Assembly (NCBI RefSeq): GCF_009908285.1
Contig: NZ_JAAARM010000006.1
Span: forward strand, 1 to 64,000
Direction: 5' to 3'
Length of the DNA stretch: 64,000 bases
Origin: Pseudomonas sp. Fl4BN1
Lineage (GTDB): Bacteria > Pseudomonadota > Gammaproteobacteria > Pseudomonadales > Pseudomonadaceae
Shown in pieces: positions 50,615 to 62,087 of this stretch; position 1 is the stretch's first letter, and each line of letters starts with the position of its first letter. A program made the position numbers and the translations under genes. The notes beneath the pieces were generated by a model. The model saw nothing but the letters and a program-made list of their open reading frames with translations, did not search any database and had not been told where the DNA came from.

Positions 50615-52057
50615 ATGAGCCACGACTATTCAACGATCGCCAGCGAGTTGCTGCACAGCCTCGGTGGCGCCAACAACCTCGAACAGGCGGCCCACTGCGT
50701 GACCCGCCTGCGCCTGGCGCTCAAGGACCCAAGCCTCGTCGACAGCGCCACACTCAACCAGATCGACCTGGTCAAAGGCTCGTTCTTCACCGGCGGTTTG
50801 TTCCAGGTGGTGATCGGCCCCGGCGAAGTGGAAAAGGTCTACGCGGCGTTGCGCCAGCAGACTGGTCTCGCGGTTGCCACGATTGCCGATGTAAAGCAGA
50901 AGGGCGCGGAAAAAACCAACGCCATGCAGCGTCTGGTGCGCGTGTTCTCCGATGTGTTCATGCCGATCCTGCCGGCCCTGATCATCGCCGGCCTGCTGAT
51001 GGGCGTGAACAACCTGCTGGGTGCCAAGGGCATGTTCATCGAGGGCAAGACCCTGCTTGAGGCCTACCCGGGCCTCGATGGGCTCTGGAGCCTGATCAAC
51101 CTGATGGCCAACACCTCCTTTGTGTTCCTGCCGGCGCTGGTGGGCTGGTCGGCGGCCAAGCGTTTTGGCGGCAGCGAGATCCTCGGCATTGTCCTGGGGC
51201 TGATGCTGGTGCACCCGGACCTGCTCAATGCCTGGAACTACGGCAAGGCGGTGGCCGGGTTGGACGGCCAGAGCCTGCCGTACTTCGATATCTTCGGCCT
51301 GTTCCGGATCGAGAAGGTTGGCTACCAGGGGCAGATCCTGCCGATTTTGCTGGCGGCCTATGTGATGAGCGTGATTGAGAAGTGGCTGCGTGCCCGAGTG
51401 CCCAATGCCATCACCCTGCTGGTGGTGCCCATCACCACCATCGTGGTCACCGGCGTGCTGGCCCTGGGGATCATCGGTCCGGTGACCCGGCACCTGGGTA
51501 TCTTGATTACCGAAGGCGTGGTCACCTTGTTCGACCTGGCACCGGTGGTCGGTGGTGCCATTTTCGGCCTGCTCTACGCGCCGCTGGTAATCACCGGCAT
51601 GCACCACATGTTCCTCGCCGTTGACCTGCAGCTGATCTCCACCCAGGGCGGCACTTTCATCTGGCCGATGATCGTCATGTCCAACCTGGCCCAGGGCAGC
51701 GCGGCCCTGGCGGTGTTTGTCATGAGTCGCAACGCCCGGGATCGCAGCATGGCCTCGACCTCGGCGATCTCCGCCTACTTCGGCATCACTGAACCGGCGA
51801 TGTTCGGCGTCAACCTGCGTTACAAGTTCCCGTTCTACGCGGCGCTGATCGGCTCGGCGCTGGGCAGCATCTTCCTCTCGCTGAACAAGGTTCAGGCCTC
51901 GGCGATTGGCGTCGGCGGGCTGCCGGGGTTCATCTCGATCATTCCCCAGTCCATTCCGATGTTCGTCGTCGGCATGCTCATCGCCCTGGTGGTGCCTTTT
52001 GTCCTCACCTGCGGCCTGTGCCTGAAGATCATTCGTCCCGGCTACCGCGTGGCCTGA
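50615..52057 (+). CDS. treP: PTS trehalose transporter subunit EIIBC
   Basis: 480 residues. N-terminal EIIB domain with the phospho-cysteine Cys28 (AAHCVTRLRL), then a ten-span EIIC domain (FMPILPALIIAGLLMGVNNLLG, GITEPAMFGVNLR). It imports trehalose as trehalose-6-phosphate in the inner membrane. It has no EIIA domain; that is provided by the fused protein at 55166. GTGGAAG precedes the start. Confidence 0.94.
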   Translation: MSHDYSTIASELLHSLGGANNLEQAAHCVTRLRLALKDPSLVDSATLNQIDLVKGSFFTGGLFQVVIGPGEVEKVYAALRQQTGLAVATIADVKQKGAEKTNAMQRLVRVFSDVFMPILPALIIAGLLMGVNNLLGAKGMFIEGKTLLEAYPGLDGLWSLINLMANTSFVFLPALVGWSAAKRFGGSEILGIVLGLMLVHPDLLNAWNYGKAVAGLDGQSLPYFDIFGLFRIEKVGYQGQILPILLAAYVMSVIEKWLRARVPNAITLLVVPITTIVVTGVLALGIIGPVTRHLGILITEGVVTLFDLAPVVGGAIFGLLYAPLVITGMHHMFLAVDLQLISTQGGTFIWPMIVMSNLAQGSAALAVFVMSRNARDRSMASTSAISAYFGITEPAMFGVNLRYKFPFYAALIGSALGSIFLSLNKVQASAIGVGGLPGFISIIPQSIPMFVVGMLIALVVPFVLTCGLCLKIIRPGYRVA

Positions 52058-52066
52058 GCGGCTCTG

Positions 52067-52089
52067 TAAACGCCGGCTTGCCGGCGAAT
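52067..52089. repeat. REP element
   Basis: Core GCCGGCTTGCCGGCGAATGC in the 60-base gap between treP and treC. Confidence 0.7.
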
Positions 52090-52117
52090 GCCCTCGTACT
52101 TTCCAAAGGATTCCCCC

Positions 52118-53760
52118 ATGCAAGACTGGCAGCGTTCGGTGATCTACCAGATCTATCCGAAGAGTTTTCACAGCCACCAAGGGCAGGCCACCGGCGACTT
52201 GCTGGGCGTGGTGGACAAGCTCGACTACCTGAAATGGCTGGGGGTCGACTGCCTGTGGCTGACGCCGTTCCTGCGTTCGCCGCAACGGGACAACGGCTAT
52301 GACATCAGCGACTACTACGCCATCGATCCCAGCTACGGCAGCATGGCCGACTGCGAGCGGCTGATCACCGAAGCCGGCAAGCGCGGCATCAAGCTGATGC
52401 TGGACATCGTGGTCAACCACACCTCCATCGAGCACGCCTGGTTTCAGCAGGCCCGTAGCAGCCTGGACAACCCCTACCGGGATTTCTACATCTGGCGCGA
52501 TGAGCCCAACAACTGGGAATCCAAGTTCGGCGGCTCCGCCTGGGAGTACGAGGCGCAGACCGGCCAGTACTACCTGCACCTGTTCGATCACACCCAGGCC
52601 GATCTCAACTGGGACAACCCCCAGGTGCGCGCCGAAGTCTTCAAAATGATGCGCTTCTGGCGCGACAAGGGCGTCGGCGGTTTCCGCCTCGATGTGATCA
52701 ACCTGATCTCCAAGCCGGCGGATTTCCCCGAGGACCAGAGCGACGGACGACGCTTCTACACCGACGGCCCGAACGTTCATGAGTACCTGCAGGAGATGCA
52801 TCGGGAGGTGTTCGCCGGACACGATCTGGTGAATGTCGGCGAGATGTCCTCCACCCGCCTGGAGCACTGCATCCGCTATTCCCATCCGGAGTCGAAGGAG
52901 CTGTCGATGACCTTCAACTTCCATCACCTGAAGGTGGATTACCCCAACCAGCAGAAGTGGCTGCGGGCCGATTTCGACTTCCTCGAACTCAAGCGCATCC
53001 TCTCCGATTGGCAAACCGGCATGCAGGCCGGCGGCGGTTGGAATGCGCTGTTCTGGTGTAATCACGACCAGCCGCGGGTGGTCTCGCGCTTTGGCGATGA
53101 CGGCGAACACCGGGTGGTGTCGGCGAAGATGCTGGCCACCGCGTTGCACCTGCTCCAGGGCACGCCTTTCGTCTACCAGGGTGAAGAGTTGGGCATGACC
53201 AATCCGCACTTCGAGCGGATCGAGCAGTATCGCGATGTCGAGACCCTGAACATCCACCGCCTCAAGCGCGAGGCCGGTGAAGAGCCGCAGGCCATCATGG
53301 CGGCGATCCAGCAGAAATCCCGGGACAACGGGCGCACGCCGATGCAGTGGAATGCCGGTGCCAATGCCGGTTTCAGCAGCGCCGAGCCCTGGATCGGGAT
53401 AGCGGCCAATGCCGGTCAGATTAATGTCGAGGCCCAGCTCGGCGACGAAGATTCGGTGCTGCATCACTATCGCCGGCTGATTGCCCTGCGCCGCCATGAG
53501 GCACTGATTGAGCACGGTTTCTATCGTCAGCTGCTGCCCGAGCACGGGCAGATCTGGGCCTATGTGCGCGAGGGCAAGGGCGAGCACCTGCTGGTGGTGA
53601 ACAACTTCTACGGCTCGCCGTGCGCGGTCGAATTGCCGGAAGCGGTCATCAGCGCCGACATGCAACAGCGCCTGCTGATCAGCAACTACCCGGACCATGA
53701 ACCGCGCAGCCGGCAATTGCAGCTGCGGCCCTACGAGTCCTTCGTCCTGCACCTGACCTT

Positions 53761-53764
<4 letters not shown>
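52118..53764 (+). CDS. treC: Trehalose-6-phosphate hydrolase
   Basis: 548 residues from MQDWQRSVIYQIYPKSF with AAAGGA upstream. GH13 enzyme with catalytic residues in GFRLDVINL (Asp nucleophile), NVGEMSS (Glu acid/base) and FWCNHDQPRV (transition-state Asp); also DIVVNHTS. Splits trehalose-6-phosphate to glucose and glucose-6-phosphate in the cytoplasm, fitting the adjacent PTS importer. Confidence 0.94.
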
Positions 53765-55105
<1,341 letters not shown>

Positions 55106-55165
55106 GCGATGCTGTCGGGGCTCGCGCTCCATCGGCACTTCAAGGAATCAACAGCAGGTGACCTC

Positions 55166-57700
55166 ATGGCCATAACCCAACCCTTGCAATTGCTTGCGCC
55201 CCTGTCCGGGGTGCTGTTGCCCCTGGACCAGGTCCCGGACCCGGTGTTTTCCAGCCGGGTCATCGGGGACGGGCTATGCATCGACCCGACTTCCCAGACC
55301 CTCTGCGCACCTCTGTCCGGGGTGATCAGCAATCTGCAGCACAGCGGCCACGCGGTGAGCATCACCGGCGAGCAGGGCCAGCAGGTGCTGCTGCATATCG
55401 GGCTGGATACGGTGAACCTGGCGGGCAAGGGTTTCACCTGCCTGGTGCAGGAAGGCCAGCAGATCACAGCAGGCCAGCCGCTGATCGAGTTCGACGCCGA
55501 TTACCTGGCCTTGCACGCCCGCAGCCTGCTGACCCTGATGCTGGTGGTCAGTGGCGAGGCGGTGACGGGGCTGGTTGCCGACAGCCTGCTGGTGGAATTG
55601 GGGCAGCCGGTGCTGCGGCTCGATCCAGCCACCGCCGGGGCTGCCCAAGTGCCGGAGGCTGAAGGACAGGCGCAGTTTTCCAAGCCGCTGATTCTGGCTA
55701 ACCCGCAGGGGCTGCACGCGCGTCCCGCCGCGTTGCTGGCCCAGGCAGCCAAGGGTTTTGCCGCAAGCGTCTACCTGCACCGGCGCGTGGATTCGGCGAA
55801 TGCCAAGTCCCTGGTGTCGATCATGGCGTTGCAGACGGTTCAGGGCGATGTCTTGCAGGTCAGTGCCGTGGGTGTGGATGCCGAGCAGGCGATCCAGGCT
55901 TTGGCGGCGTTGTTGGCGTCTGGTTGTGGCGAAAATGTCAGTACGCTGTCGAGCCCCGAAGCAGTGGCTGTGTTCGATGAGGCGCCTGAGAAAGTCTTGC
56001 GCGGTATCTGTGCGTCAGCAGGTTCGGCCTTTGGCCAGGTGTTGCAGGTGGCTGAGCAGCGTCTGCAAATACGTGAGTCGGCGGCCAACCCACAGCAGGA
56101 ACTGGAGGCCCTCGAAAAGGCGCTGCGGGAGGCGGCCCGAGCCCTGCAAGAGCTGAGGGAAAACGCCCGCGGCGAGGTGCAGGAGGAAATCTTCCGTGCC
56201 CATCAGGAGCTTCTGGACGACCCGAGCCTGCTGGAGCAGGCCGAAACCCTGATCGCCAACGGCAAGAGTGCGGCGTTTGCCTGGAACAGCGCCATCGAGG
56301 CCATCGCCGATCTGTTCAAGGGGCTGGGTAGCAACCTGCTAGCAGAGCGCGCGGTGGACTTGGCGGACGTCGGCCAGCGGGTACTCAAGTTGCTTCTCGG
56401 GGTCGAGGAAGACGCCTGGAGCCTGCCGGACCAGGCCATCCTGATTGCCGAGCAACTGACGCCTTCGCAGACCGCGAGCCTGGATACCGGCAAGGTGTTG
56501 GGGTTCGCTACCGTGGGCGGCGGCGCCACTAGCCATGTGGCGATCCTCGCCCGTGCGCTGGGCCTGCCGGCGATCTGTGGCCTGTCGCCCCAGGTCCTGT
56601 CCTTGGCCAACGGTACGCGGGTCCTGTTGGATGCCGATCGCGGCGAGCTGCATACAGACCCTGATCCGCTGCTGCTGCAACGTCTTGATGCTCAGCGCCA
56701 GCAGCAACGGCTGCGTCAGCGCCAGGACCTGGCCCAGGCGGCGCTGCCGGCGGTGACCCGCGACGGTCATCACCTTGAGGTTACGGCCAACATCGCCTCC
56801 CTGGCGGAGGCCGAGCAGGCGGTGAGCCTGGGTGGCGAAGGCGTCGGCCTGCTGCGTTCGGAGTTTCTCTATCAGGACCGCAGCCAGGCACCGAGTCCCG
56901 AAGAGCAGGCCGACAACTACCGGGCCATAGCCCAGGCCCTGGGGCCTGGGCGCAACCTGGTGGTGCGAACCCTGGATGTCGGTGGTGACAAGCCCCTGGC
57001 CTATGTACCCATGGAGCATGAGGCCAACCCGTTTCTTGGCCTGCGAGGCATTCGCCTGTGCCTGGCGCGTCCCGAACTGCTGCGAGAACAGTTGCGGGCG
57101 ATTCTCGCCAGCGCTGGGCAGGCTCGGCTGCACATTATGTTGCCGATGGTCAGTCAGTTGGCGGAACTGCGTCAGGCCCGGCAGATACTGGACTCGGAGG
57201 TACAGGCCCTGGGCCTCGTGGAACGGCCGAAACTGGGGATCATGATCGAGGTGCCCTCGGCGGCCTTGATGGCGGATCGCTTCGCTACGGAAGTGGATTT
57301 CTTCTCCATCGGTACCAACGACCTGACCCAATACACCCTGGCCATGGACCGTGATCATCCGCGTCTGGCGGGGCAGGCGGACAGCTTTCATCCGGCAGTG
57401 CTGCGTCTGATCGCTACTACCGTCCGGGCCGCCCATGCTCACGGCAAGTGGGTCGGGGTTTGCGGAGCACTAGCTTCAGAGAGCCTGGCAGTACCGTTGT
57501 TGCTGGGCCTGGGGGTGGATGAGCTGTCGGTGAGCGTGCCGCTGATTCCGACCATCAAGGCACGGATACGGGAGCTGGACCTGGGCGAGTGCCAGGCCTT
57601 GGCCGCTCGCATTATCGATCTGGAAGATGCCGCTCAGGTGCGTGAATGCCTGCAGCAGCATGAAACCACCACCGTCGGCGCACTGGTTCTGGAGAACTGA
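55166..57700 (+). CDS. PTS fused EIIA-HPr-enzyme I
   Basis: 844 residues. Order: EIIA(Glc)-type domain 1-155 with phospho-His77 (LLHIGLDTV); HPr about 172-260 with His184 (QGLHARPAAL); enzyme I about 275-844 with His457 (GGGATSHVAIL), the PEP-binding C-domain and FFSIGTNDLTQYTLAMDR. It moves phosphate from PEP all the way to TreP. Start at 55166 (GCAGGTGA upstream) was preferred to ATG 55109. This gives the trehalose system its own phosphate relay. Confidence 0.95.
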   Translation: MAITQPLQLLAPLSGVLLPLDQVPDPVFSSRVIGDGLCIDPTSQTLCAPLSGVISNLQHSGHAVSITGEQGQQVLLHIGLDTVNLAGKGFTCLVQEGQQITAGQPLIEFDADYLALHARSLLTLMLVVSGEAVTGLVADSLLVELGQPVLRLDPATAGAAQVPEAEGQAQFSKPLILANPQGLHARPAALLAQAAKGFAASVYLHRRVDSANAKSLVSIMALQTVQGDVLQVSAVGVDAEQAIQALAALLASGCGENVSTLSSPEAVAVFDEAPEKVLRGICASAGSAFGQVLQVAEQRLQIRESAANPQQELEALEKALREAARALQELRENARGEVQEEIFRAHQELLDDPSLLEQAETLIANGKSAAFAWNSAIEAIADLFKGLGSNLLAERAVDLADVGQRVLKLLLGVEEDAWSLPDQAILIAEQLTPSQTASLDTGKVLGFATVGGGATSHVAILARALGLPAICGLSPQVLSLANGTRVLLDADRGELHTDPDPLLLQRLDAQRQQQRLRQRQDLAQAALPAVTRDGHHLEVTANIASLAEAEQAVSLGGEGVGLLRSEFLYQDRSQAPSPEEQADNYRAIAQALGPGRNLVVRTLDVGGDKPLAYVPMEHEANPFLGLRGIRLCLARPELLREQLRAILASAGQARLHIMLPMVSQLAELRQARQILDSEVQALGLVERPKLGIMIEVPSAALMADRFATEVDFFSIGTNDLTQYTLAMDRDHPRLAGQADSFHPAVLRLIATTVRAAHAHGKWVGVCGALASESLAVPLLLGLGVDELSVSVPLIPTIKARIRELDLGECQALAARIIDLEDAAQVRECLQQHETTTVGALVLEN

Positions 57701-57702
57701 AG

Positions 57703-57999
57703 ATGTTCGAGAAATTACAGCAGGCGTTCTGGAAAGCCCTGACCCCTGACCTAGTGCCCGATCAGCCGAAAGCGCCGTCGCCCAAAGCCGCCGACAATGC
57801 TCTGGCAGAATCCATGCTGGCGGCATTGGGAGGCAGCGCCAATATCAAGAGCCAGCAACGCTTGGCCCTGACCCGGATGCGGCTCGAGTTGCACGATCCG
57901 CAACTGCTGGATGTCACGGCCTTACGGGTGGCCGGGGTGCCGGCGGTGATGTCCCTGGCCGGAGGGGTGGTGCACCTGCTGCTGGGATTGCAGGGTTGA
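57703..57999 (+). CDS. Degenerate glucose-family EIIB-like protein without phosphorylatable cysteine
   Basis: 98 residues. Residues about 38-96 align with the EIIB domain (MLAALGGSANIK and LTRMRLELHDPQLLD), but the usual N-I-K-x4-C-x-T-R-L-R stretch reads NIKSQQRLALTRMR and the protein contains no cysteine at all, so it cannot accept phosphate. It starts two bases after the EIIA-HPr-EI stop. It may be a regulatory or assembly subunit, or a decaying paralogue. Confidence 0.75.
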   Translation: MFEKLQQAFWKALTPDLVPDQPKAPSPKAADNALAESMLAALGGSANIKSQQRLALTRMRLELHDPQLLDVTALRVAGVPAVMSLAGGVVHLLLGLQG

Positions 58000-58206
58000 A
58001 CGGGCCTTTCGCCGGCCAACCGGCGCCGAAAAATGATTGGTGCAGACGCTGGCAGGCCAGCTAAGAGACCCGCAAAAACGCCGCCAACTCCCCGACTTCC
58101 CTGCGTCCCGTCGCCACGCCGGCCTTACTGTTTCTCAACTGCGGGTGTATCGTATTCGCCTTTTGCGGGCCTGGGTCCGCCGCAGATATGTGAGGTAGTT
58201 GAGTCC

Positions 58207-59583
58207 ATGTCCTTTACCCGTCGACAAATACTCGGTGGTCTGGCCGGTCTGGTAGTGGTTGGCGTGGGAGCAGGCGGCGCGTCGCGTTACTGGCTGGGAA
58301 AAATGGCCGATGCTGAGGCGGGCCATGACTACGAGCTGATCGCCGCGCCACTGGATGTGGAACTGGTGCCGGGGCACAAGACCGAGGCCTGGGCCTTTGG
58401 TCCTTCGGCGCCGGGCACCGAGCTGCGGGTACGTCAGGGCGAATGGCTGCGGGTGCGCTTCATCAACCACCTATCGGTGGCCACCACCATCCACTGGCAT
58501 GGCATCCGCCTGCCGCTGGAAATGGACGGCGTACCCTATGTCTCGCAACTGCCGGTGCTGCCCGGCGAATACTTCGACTACAAGTTCCGTGTGCCGGATG
58601 CCGGCAGCTACTGGTACCACCCACATGTGAATAGCAGCGAAGAACTGGGCCGCGGCCTGGTGGGACCACTGATCGTCGAAGAACGCGAACCCACCGGGTT
58701 CAAGTACGAGCGCACCCTGAGCCTGAAAAGCTGGCACGTGGATGAAGAGGGCGCCTTCATGCCCTTCAGCATTCCCCGGGAAGCGGCACGGGGCGGCACC
58801 GCCGGGCGCCTGTCGACTATCAATGGCGTGTCCCAGGCAGTGATCGAGCTGCCGGCCGGGCAGATTACCCGGGTGCGCCTGCTCAACCTCGACAACACCC
58901 TGACCTATCGCATCAATATCCCTGGTGTCGAGGCGCAGATCTACGCGTTGGATGGCAATCCCATCGAACCGCGTCCCCTGGGCAAGGAGTACTGGCTGGG
59001 CCCGGGCATGCGCATCTGCCTGGCGATCAAGGCACCGGCGGCGGGCGAGGAGCTGTCCTTGCGCAATGGTCCGGTGCGCCTGGGCACCCTGCGCTCGGTG
59101 GCCAACACCGATGCGCCGACTACATGGCCGAAGGCCTTGCCGGCCAATCCGGTGGCCGAGCCGGATCTCGACAACGCCGAGAAGCTCAACTTCAATTTCG
59201 AGTGGGTTGGCTCGGTCTCGGTGAATGTGGACAATGGCCAGCCGCCGAGCCTGTGGCAGATCAACGGCAAAGCCTGGGACATCACCGACAAGACCTGCGC
59301 CGACCGCCCGATTGCCACGCTGAAAAAGGGCCAGAGCTACATTTTCGAATTGAAGAACATGACTCAATACCAGCATCCGATCCACTTGCACGGCATGAGC
59401 TTCAAGGTCATTGCCTCGAACCGCAAGAAGATCACCCCGTACTTCACCGACACCTACCTGCTGGGCAAGAACGAGCGTGCCCGAGTGGCACTGGTGGCCG
59501 ATAACCCGGGTGTCTGGATGTTCCACTGCCATGTGATCGACCACATGGAAACCGGTCTCATGGCCGCCATCGAGGTGGCGTGA
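58207..59583 (+). CDS. cumA: Multicopper oxidase, CumA-like
   Basis: 458 residues. Twin-arginine signal (FTRRQILGGLAGLVVVGVG), three cupredoxin domains and all four copper motifs: HWHGIR, YWYHPHVN, HPIHLHGM and MFHCHVIDHMETGLM. The CumA protein was linked to Mn(II) oxidation in P. putida GB-1, though later work showed it is not sufficient. It likely acts in the periplasm. The stop overlaps tadA (TGATG), so the two are coupled. Confidence 0.9.
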   Translation: MSFTRRQILGGLAGLVVVGVGAGGASRYWLGKMADAEAGHDYELIAAPLDVELVPGHKTEAWAFGPSAPGTELRVRQGEWLRVRFINHLSVATTIHWHGIRLPLEMDGVPYVSQLPVLPGEYFDYKFRVPDAGSYWYHPHVNSSEELGRGLVGPLIVEEREPTGFKYERTLSLKSWHVDEEGAFMPFSIPREAARGGTAGRLSTINGVSQAVIELPAGQITRVRLLNLDNTLTYRINIPGVEAQIYALDGNPIEPRPLGKEYWLGPGMRICLAIKAPAAGEELSLRNGPVRLGTLRSVANTDAPTTWPKALPANPVAEPDLDNAEKLNFNFEWVGSVSVNVDNGQPPSLWQINGKAWDITDKTCADRPIATLKKGQSYIFELKNMTQYQHPIHLHGMSFKVIASNRKKITPYFTDTYLLGKNERARVALVADNPGVWMFHCHVIDHMETGLMAAIEVA

Positions 59584-60071
59584 TGCGCCAGATTCGCCCG
59601 GCGTCGATCATCGACCGTAGTCGCGATCAGGATTTCATGCGTGAAGCCCTGGCCCTGGCGGCCCAAGGTGCAGCCCTGGGGGAAGTCCCGGTGGGCGCGG
59701 TGCTGGTGTCGGACGGTGAAATCATTGGCCGTGGCTACAACTGCCCGATCAGCGGCAGCGACCCCAGCGCCCACGCCGAAATGGTAGCGATCCGTGCGGC
59801 GGCCCAGGCGGTCAGCAACTATCGCCTGCCCGGCAGCACCCTGTACGTGACCCTGGAGCCTTGCAGTATGTGCGCCGGGCTGATCGTCCACTCGCGCATT
59901 GCCCGAGTGGTGTACGGCGCCCTGGAGCCCAAGGCGGGGATTGTGCAGAGCCAGGGGCAGTTCTTCACCCAGGGGTTTCTCAATCATCGGGTGTTGTACG
60001 AAGGCGGGGTATTGGCCGAAGAGTGCGGCACGGTGCTGAGCGAGTTCTTCAAGGCGCGTCGAGCGCGCTGA
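59583..60071 (+). CDS. tadA: tRNA-specific adenosine deaminase TadA
   Basis: 162 residues. Makes inosine at the wobble position of tRNA-Arg(ACG). Zinc/catalytic motifs HAEM and PCSMCAG are intact, and the SRIARVVYGALEPKAG segment is typical. The start at 59583 uses the ATG overlapping the cumA stop. Similar genes have been called cumB in pseudomonad annotations because of this pairing. Confidence 0.92.
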   Translation: MRQIRPASIIDRSRDQDFMREALALAAQGAALGEVPVGAVLVSDGEIIGRGYNCPISGSDPSAHAEMVAIRAAAQAVSNYRLPGSTLYVTLEPCSMCAGLIVHSRIARVVYGALEPKAGIVQSQGQFFTQGFLNHRVLYEGGVLAEECGTVLSEFFKARRAR

Positions 60072-60091
60072 GCTCAAACGCGTCCGCGGTT

Positions 60092-60210
60092 TTCGCGAGC
60101 AAGCCGGCTCCTACAAAAAACCGTAGGAGCCGGCTTACCGGCGAAGAGGCCCTTGAGCCCTGCGCCACTCTGGTGGACGCCTTCGCTGGCAAGCCAGCTC
60201 CTACAGGGGG
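60092..60210. repeat. REP cluster, three copies
   Basis: Inverted AAGCCGGCTCCTACAAAAAA (60100), forward GTAGGAGCCGGCTTACCGGC (60123), and inverted TTCGCTGGCAAGCCAGCTCC (60182). Located between the convergent tadA and cmoB ends. Confidence 0.85.
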
Positions 60211-60219
60211 AGGGTGGTA

Positions 60220-61176
60220 TTATTTTTTGGCGACAATCACTGCCCGCATCGGTGCCGGCAGGCCCTCGATGGTCTTGCTGTGGTCGTTGGGATCGAGGAA
60301 GTCGCTCAGGGACTGATACTTCATCCACTCGGTGCCGCGCTGTTCCTCGATGCTGGTCACGCTGACATCCACGCACCGCACGTCGCTGAACCCGGCGCGC
60401 CGCAGCCACAGTTCCAGGGCCGGCACCGAGGGCAGGAACCAGACGTTGCGCATCTGCGCATAGCGGTCTTCCGGCACCAGCACCTGGTGCTGATCACCTT
60501 CCACCACCAGGGTTTCCAGCACCAGTTCACCGCCCTTGACCAGGCAGTCCTTGAGCGCCAGCAAGTGCTCGATAGGCGAGCGGCGGTGGTAGAATACCCC
60601 CATGGAAAACACCGTGTCGAAACCTTCCAGGTTGGCCGGCAGGTCCTCGAAGGGGAACGGCAGGTGCCACACCGACGGCTCGGACAGGTAGCGCTGGACC
60701 GCCTGGAACTGGCAGAAGAACAGCCAGTTGGGGTCGACACCGATCACGCTGTGGGCACCCGCGCCGAGCATGCGCCACATGTAGTAGCCATTGCCGCAGC
60801 CGACATCGAGGATGCGCTTGCCTTTCAGGTCCAGGTGCGGGGCGACCCGCGACCATTTCCAGTCCGAGCGCCATTCGGTATCTACGTGCACACCGAACAG
60901 ATCGAACGGCCCCTTGCGCCATGGCGACAGGCCCATCAGCGCAGAGCGCATCTGTACCCGGGTGGCCTCGTCGCAGTCGCAGTCCAGGCTCAGGCCATTG
61001 ACCAGGTCGATCTCAGTGGGCTGGATCTTCGGCAGTGCATCGAGGGCGCTTTGCCAGCGCTCCAGGTCGCCGTGGCCTTTGTCCATCTTGGTATCGAGCT
61101 GGGCTTGCAGGCCGCTGGCCCATTCGGCCAGGGGAGTGCCCGCCATACGGCGAGCGAGGGGGGACAGATCAATCAT
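60220..61176 (-). CDS. cmoB: tRNA U34 carboxymethyltransferase CmoB
   Basis: 318 residues. Transfers a carboxymethyl group from carboxy-SAM to 5-hydroxyuridine 34. Rossmann motif [15 protein letters not shown] and [12 protein letters not shown]. Its ATG overlaps the cmoA stop (ATGA). CmoA makes the carboxy-SAM it uses. Confidence 0.97.
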   Translation of the reverse strand: MIDLSPLARRMAGTPLAEWASGLQAQLDTKMDKGHGDLERWQSALDALPKIQPTEIDLVNGLSLDCDCDEATRVQMRSALMGLSPWRKGPFDLFGVHVDTEWRSDWKWSRVAPHLDLKGKRILDVGCGNGYYMWRMLGAGAHSVIGVDPNWLFFCQFQAVQRYLSEPSVWHLPFPFEDLPANLEGFDTVFSMGVFYHRRSPIEHLLALKDCLVKGGELVLETLVVEGDQHQVLVPEDRYAQMRNVWFLPSVPALELWLRRAGFSDVRCVDVSVTSIEEQRGTEWMKYQSLSDFLDPNDHSKTIEGLPAPMRAVIVAKK

Positions 61177-61916
61177 GGCAAGGCAATCAACGAGGCAAAA
61201 TTAAGACACTGGAACCACGGCACGACTTTCGAGAACCCGGCAGCCAGCAGGCGTTCGCGGTGTTCTTCGAGGCTGTCGGGCTTCATGACGTTTTCGATGG
61301 CGCTGCGTTTCTGGGCAATTTCCAGTTCGCTGTAGCCGTTGGCGCGTTTGAAGGCGATGTGCAGGTCGGTGAGCAGTGCGTGTTCCTCGCTGTCGTTGAA
61401 GCGCAGCTTCTCCGAGAGGATCAGCGCACCACCGGGCAGCAGCGACTGGCGGATGCGCCCGAGCAAGGCCAGGCGCTGCGCTGGAGCAATGAACTGCAGG
61501 GTGAAGTTCAACGCCACCACCGAGGCTGGCTGAAACTCCAGGGCCAGGATGTCAGCCTCGATCACCTCGACCGGCAGCAACTCCTGGAACATCGAGTCCT
61601 GGCCGTTGAGGTATTCCCGGCAGCGCTCGACCATGGCTGCCGAATTGTCCACGGCGATTACCCGGCAGCCGTCGCTGCGCACATGGCGGCGCAAGGCCTG
61701 GGTCACCGCGCCGAGGGAGGCGCCGAGGTCGTAAAGCGCACTGTGGGGCTGGGCGAACTGCGCCGCCAGGACCCCGAGGTTCTCGACAATGGTCGGGTAA
61801 CCCGGCACCGAGCGCTTGATCATGTCCGGGAAGACCCGCACCACATCCTCGTTAAAGGCGAAGTCGGGCACCTGGGGCAGGGGCTGGGCGAAAAGGCGGT
61901 CGGGTTCTTTGCTCAC
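61173..61916 (-). CDS. cmoA: Carboxy-S-adenosyl-L-methionine synthase CmoA
   Basis: 247 residues. Makes carboxy-SAM from SAM and prephenate. SAM-binding [17 protein letters not shown] and [13 protein letters not shown] are visible, with [21 protein letters not shown] near the start. Precedes cmoB on the minus strand. Confidence 0.97.
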   Translation of the reverse strand: MSKEPDRLFAQPLPQVPDFAFNEDVVRVFPDMIKRSVPGYPTIVENLGVLAAQFAQPHSALYDLGASLGAVTQALRRHVRSDGCRVIAVDNSAAMVERCREYLNGQDSMFQELLPVEVIEADILALEFQPASVVALNFTLQFIAPAQRLALLGRIRQSLLPGGALILSEKLRFNDSEEHALLTDLHIAFKRANGYSELEIAQKRSAIENVMKPDSLEEHRERLLAAGFSKVVPWFQCLNFASLIALP

Positions 61917-62029
61917 GGCGGTTCCGGCGATGGAGATAAAAAGAGGGCGGCATTGTAGCCGCTGGCGCCGGTGGCGATAAGGCCCGAAGGGCCTTCAGGG
62001 GGGCGAGGGCGACACAAGGTGTGGTGCTG

Positions 62030-62082
62030 TTCGCCGGCCAGCCGGCTCCTACGGATTGTAGGGACCGGCCTGCCGGCGAAGC
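62030..62082. repeat. REP doublet (inverted pair)
   Basis: TTCGCCGGCCAGCCGGCTCC (62030) and GTAGGGACCGGCCTGCCGGC (62058), between cmoA and the YhhN gene. Confidence 0.82.
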
Positions 62083-62087
62083 GGGGG

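Noticed and set aside
59583..60071. cumB as a membrane protein
   Set aside because: The sequence has the HAEM and PCSMC deaminase motifs and no membrane spans, so it is TadA.
60092..60210. Short repeats considered as a CRISPR array
   Set aside because: The copies alternate in orientation, have unequal spacing and match the REP family at other gaps; no cas genes are nearby.
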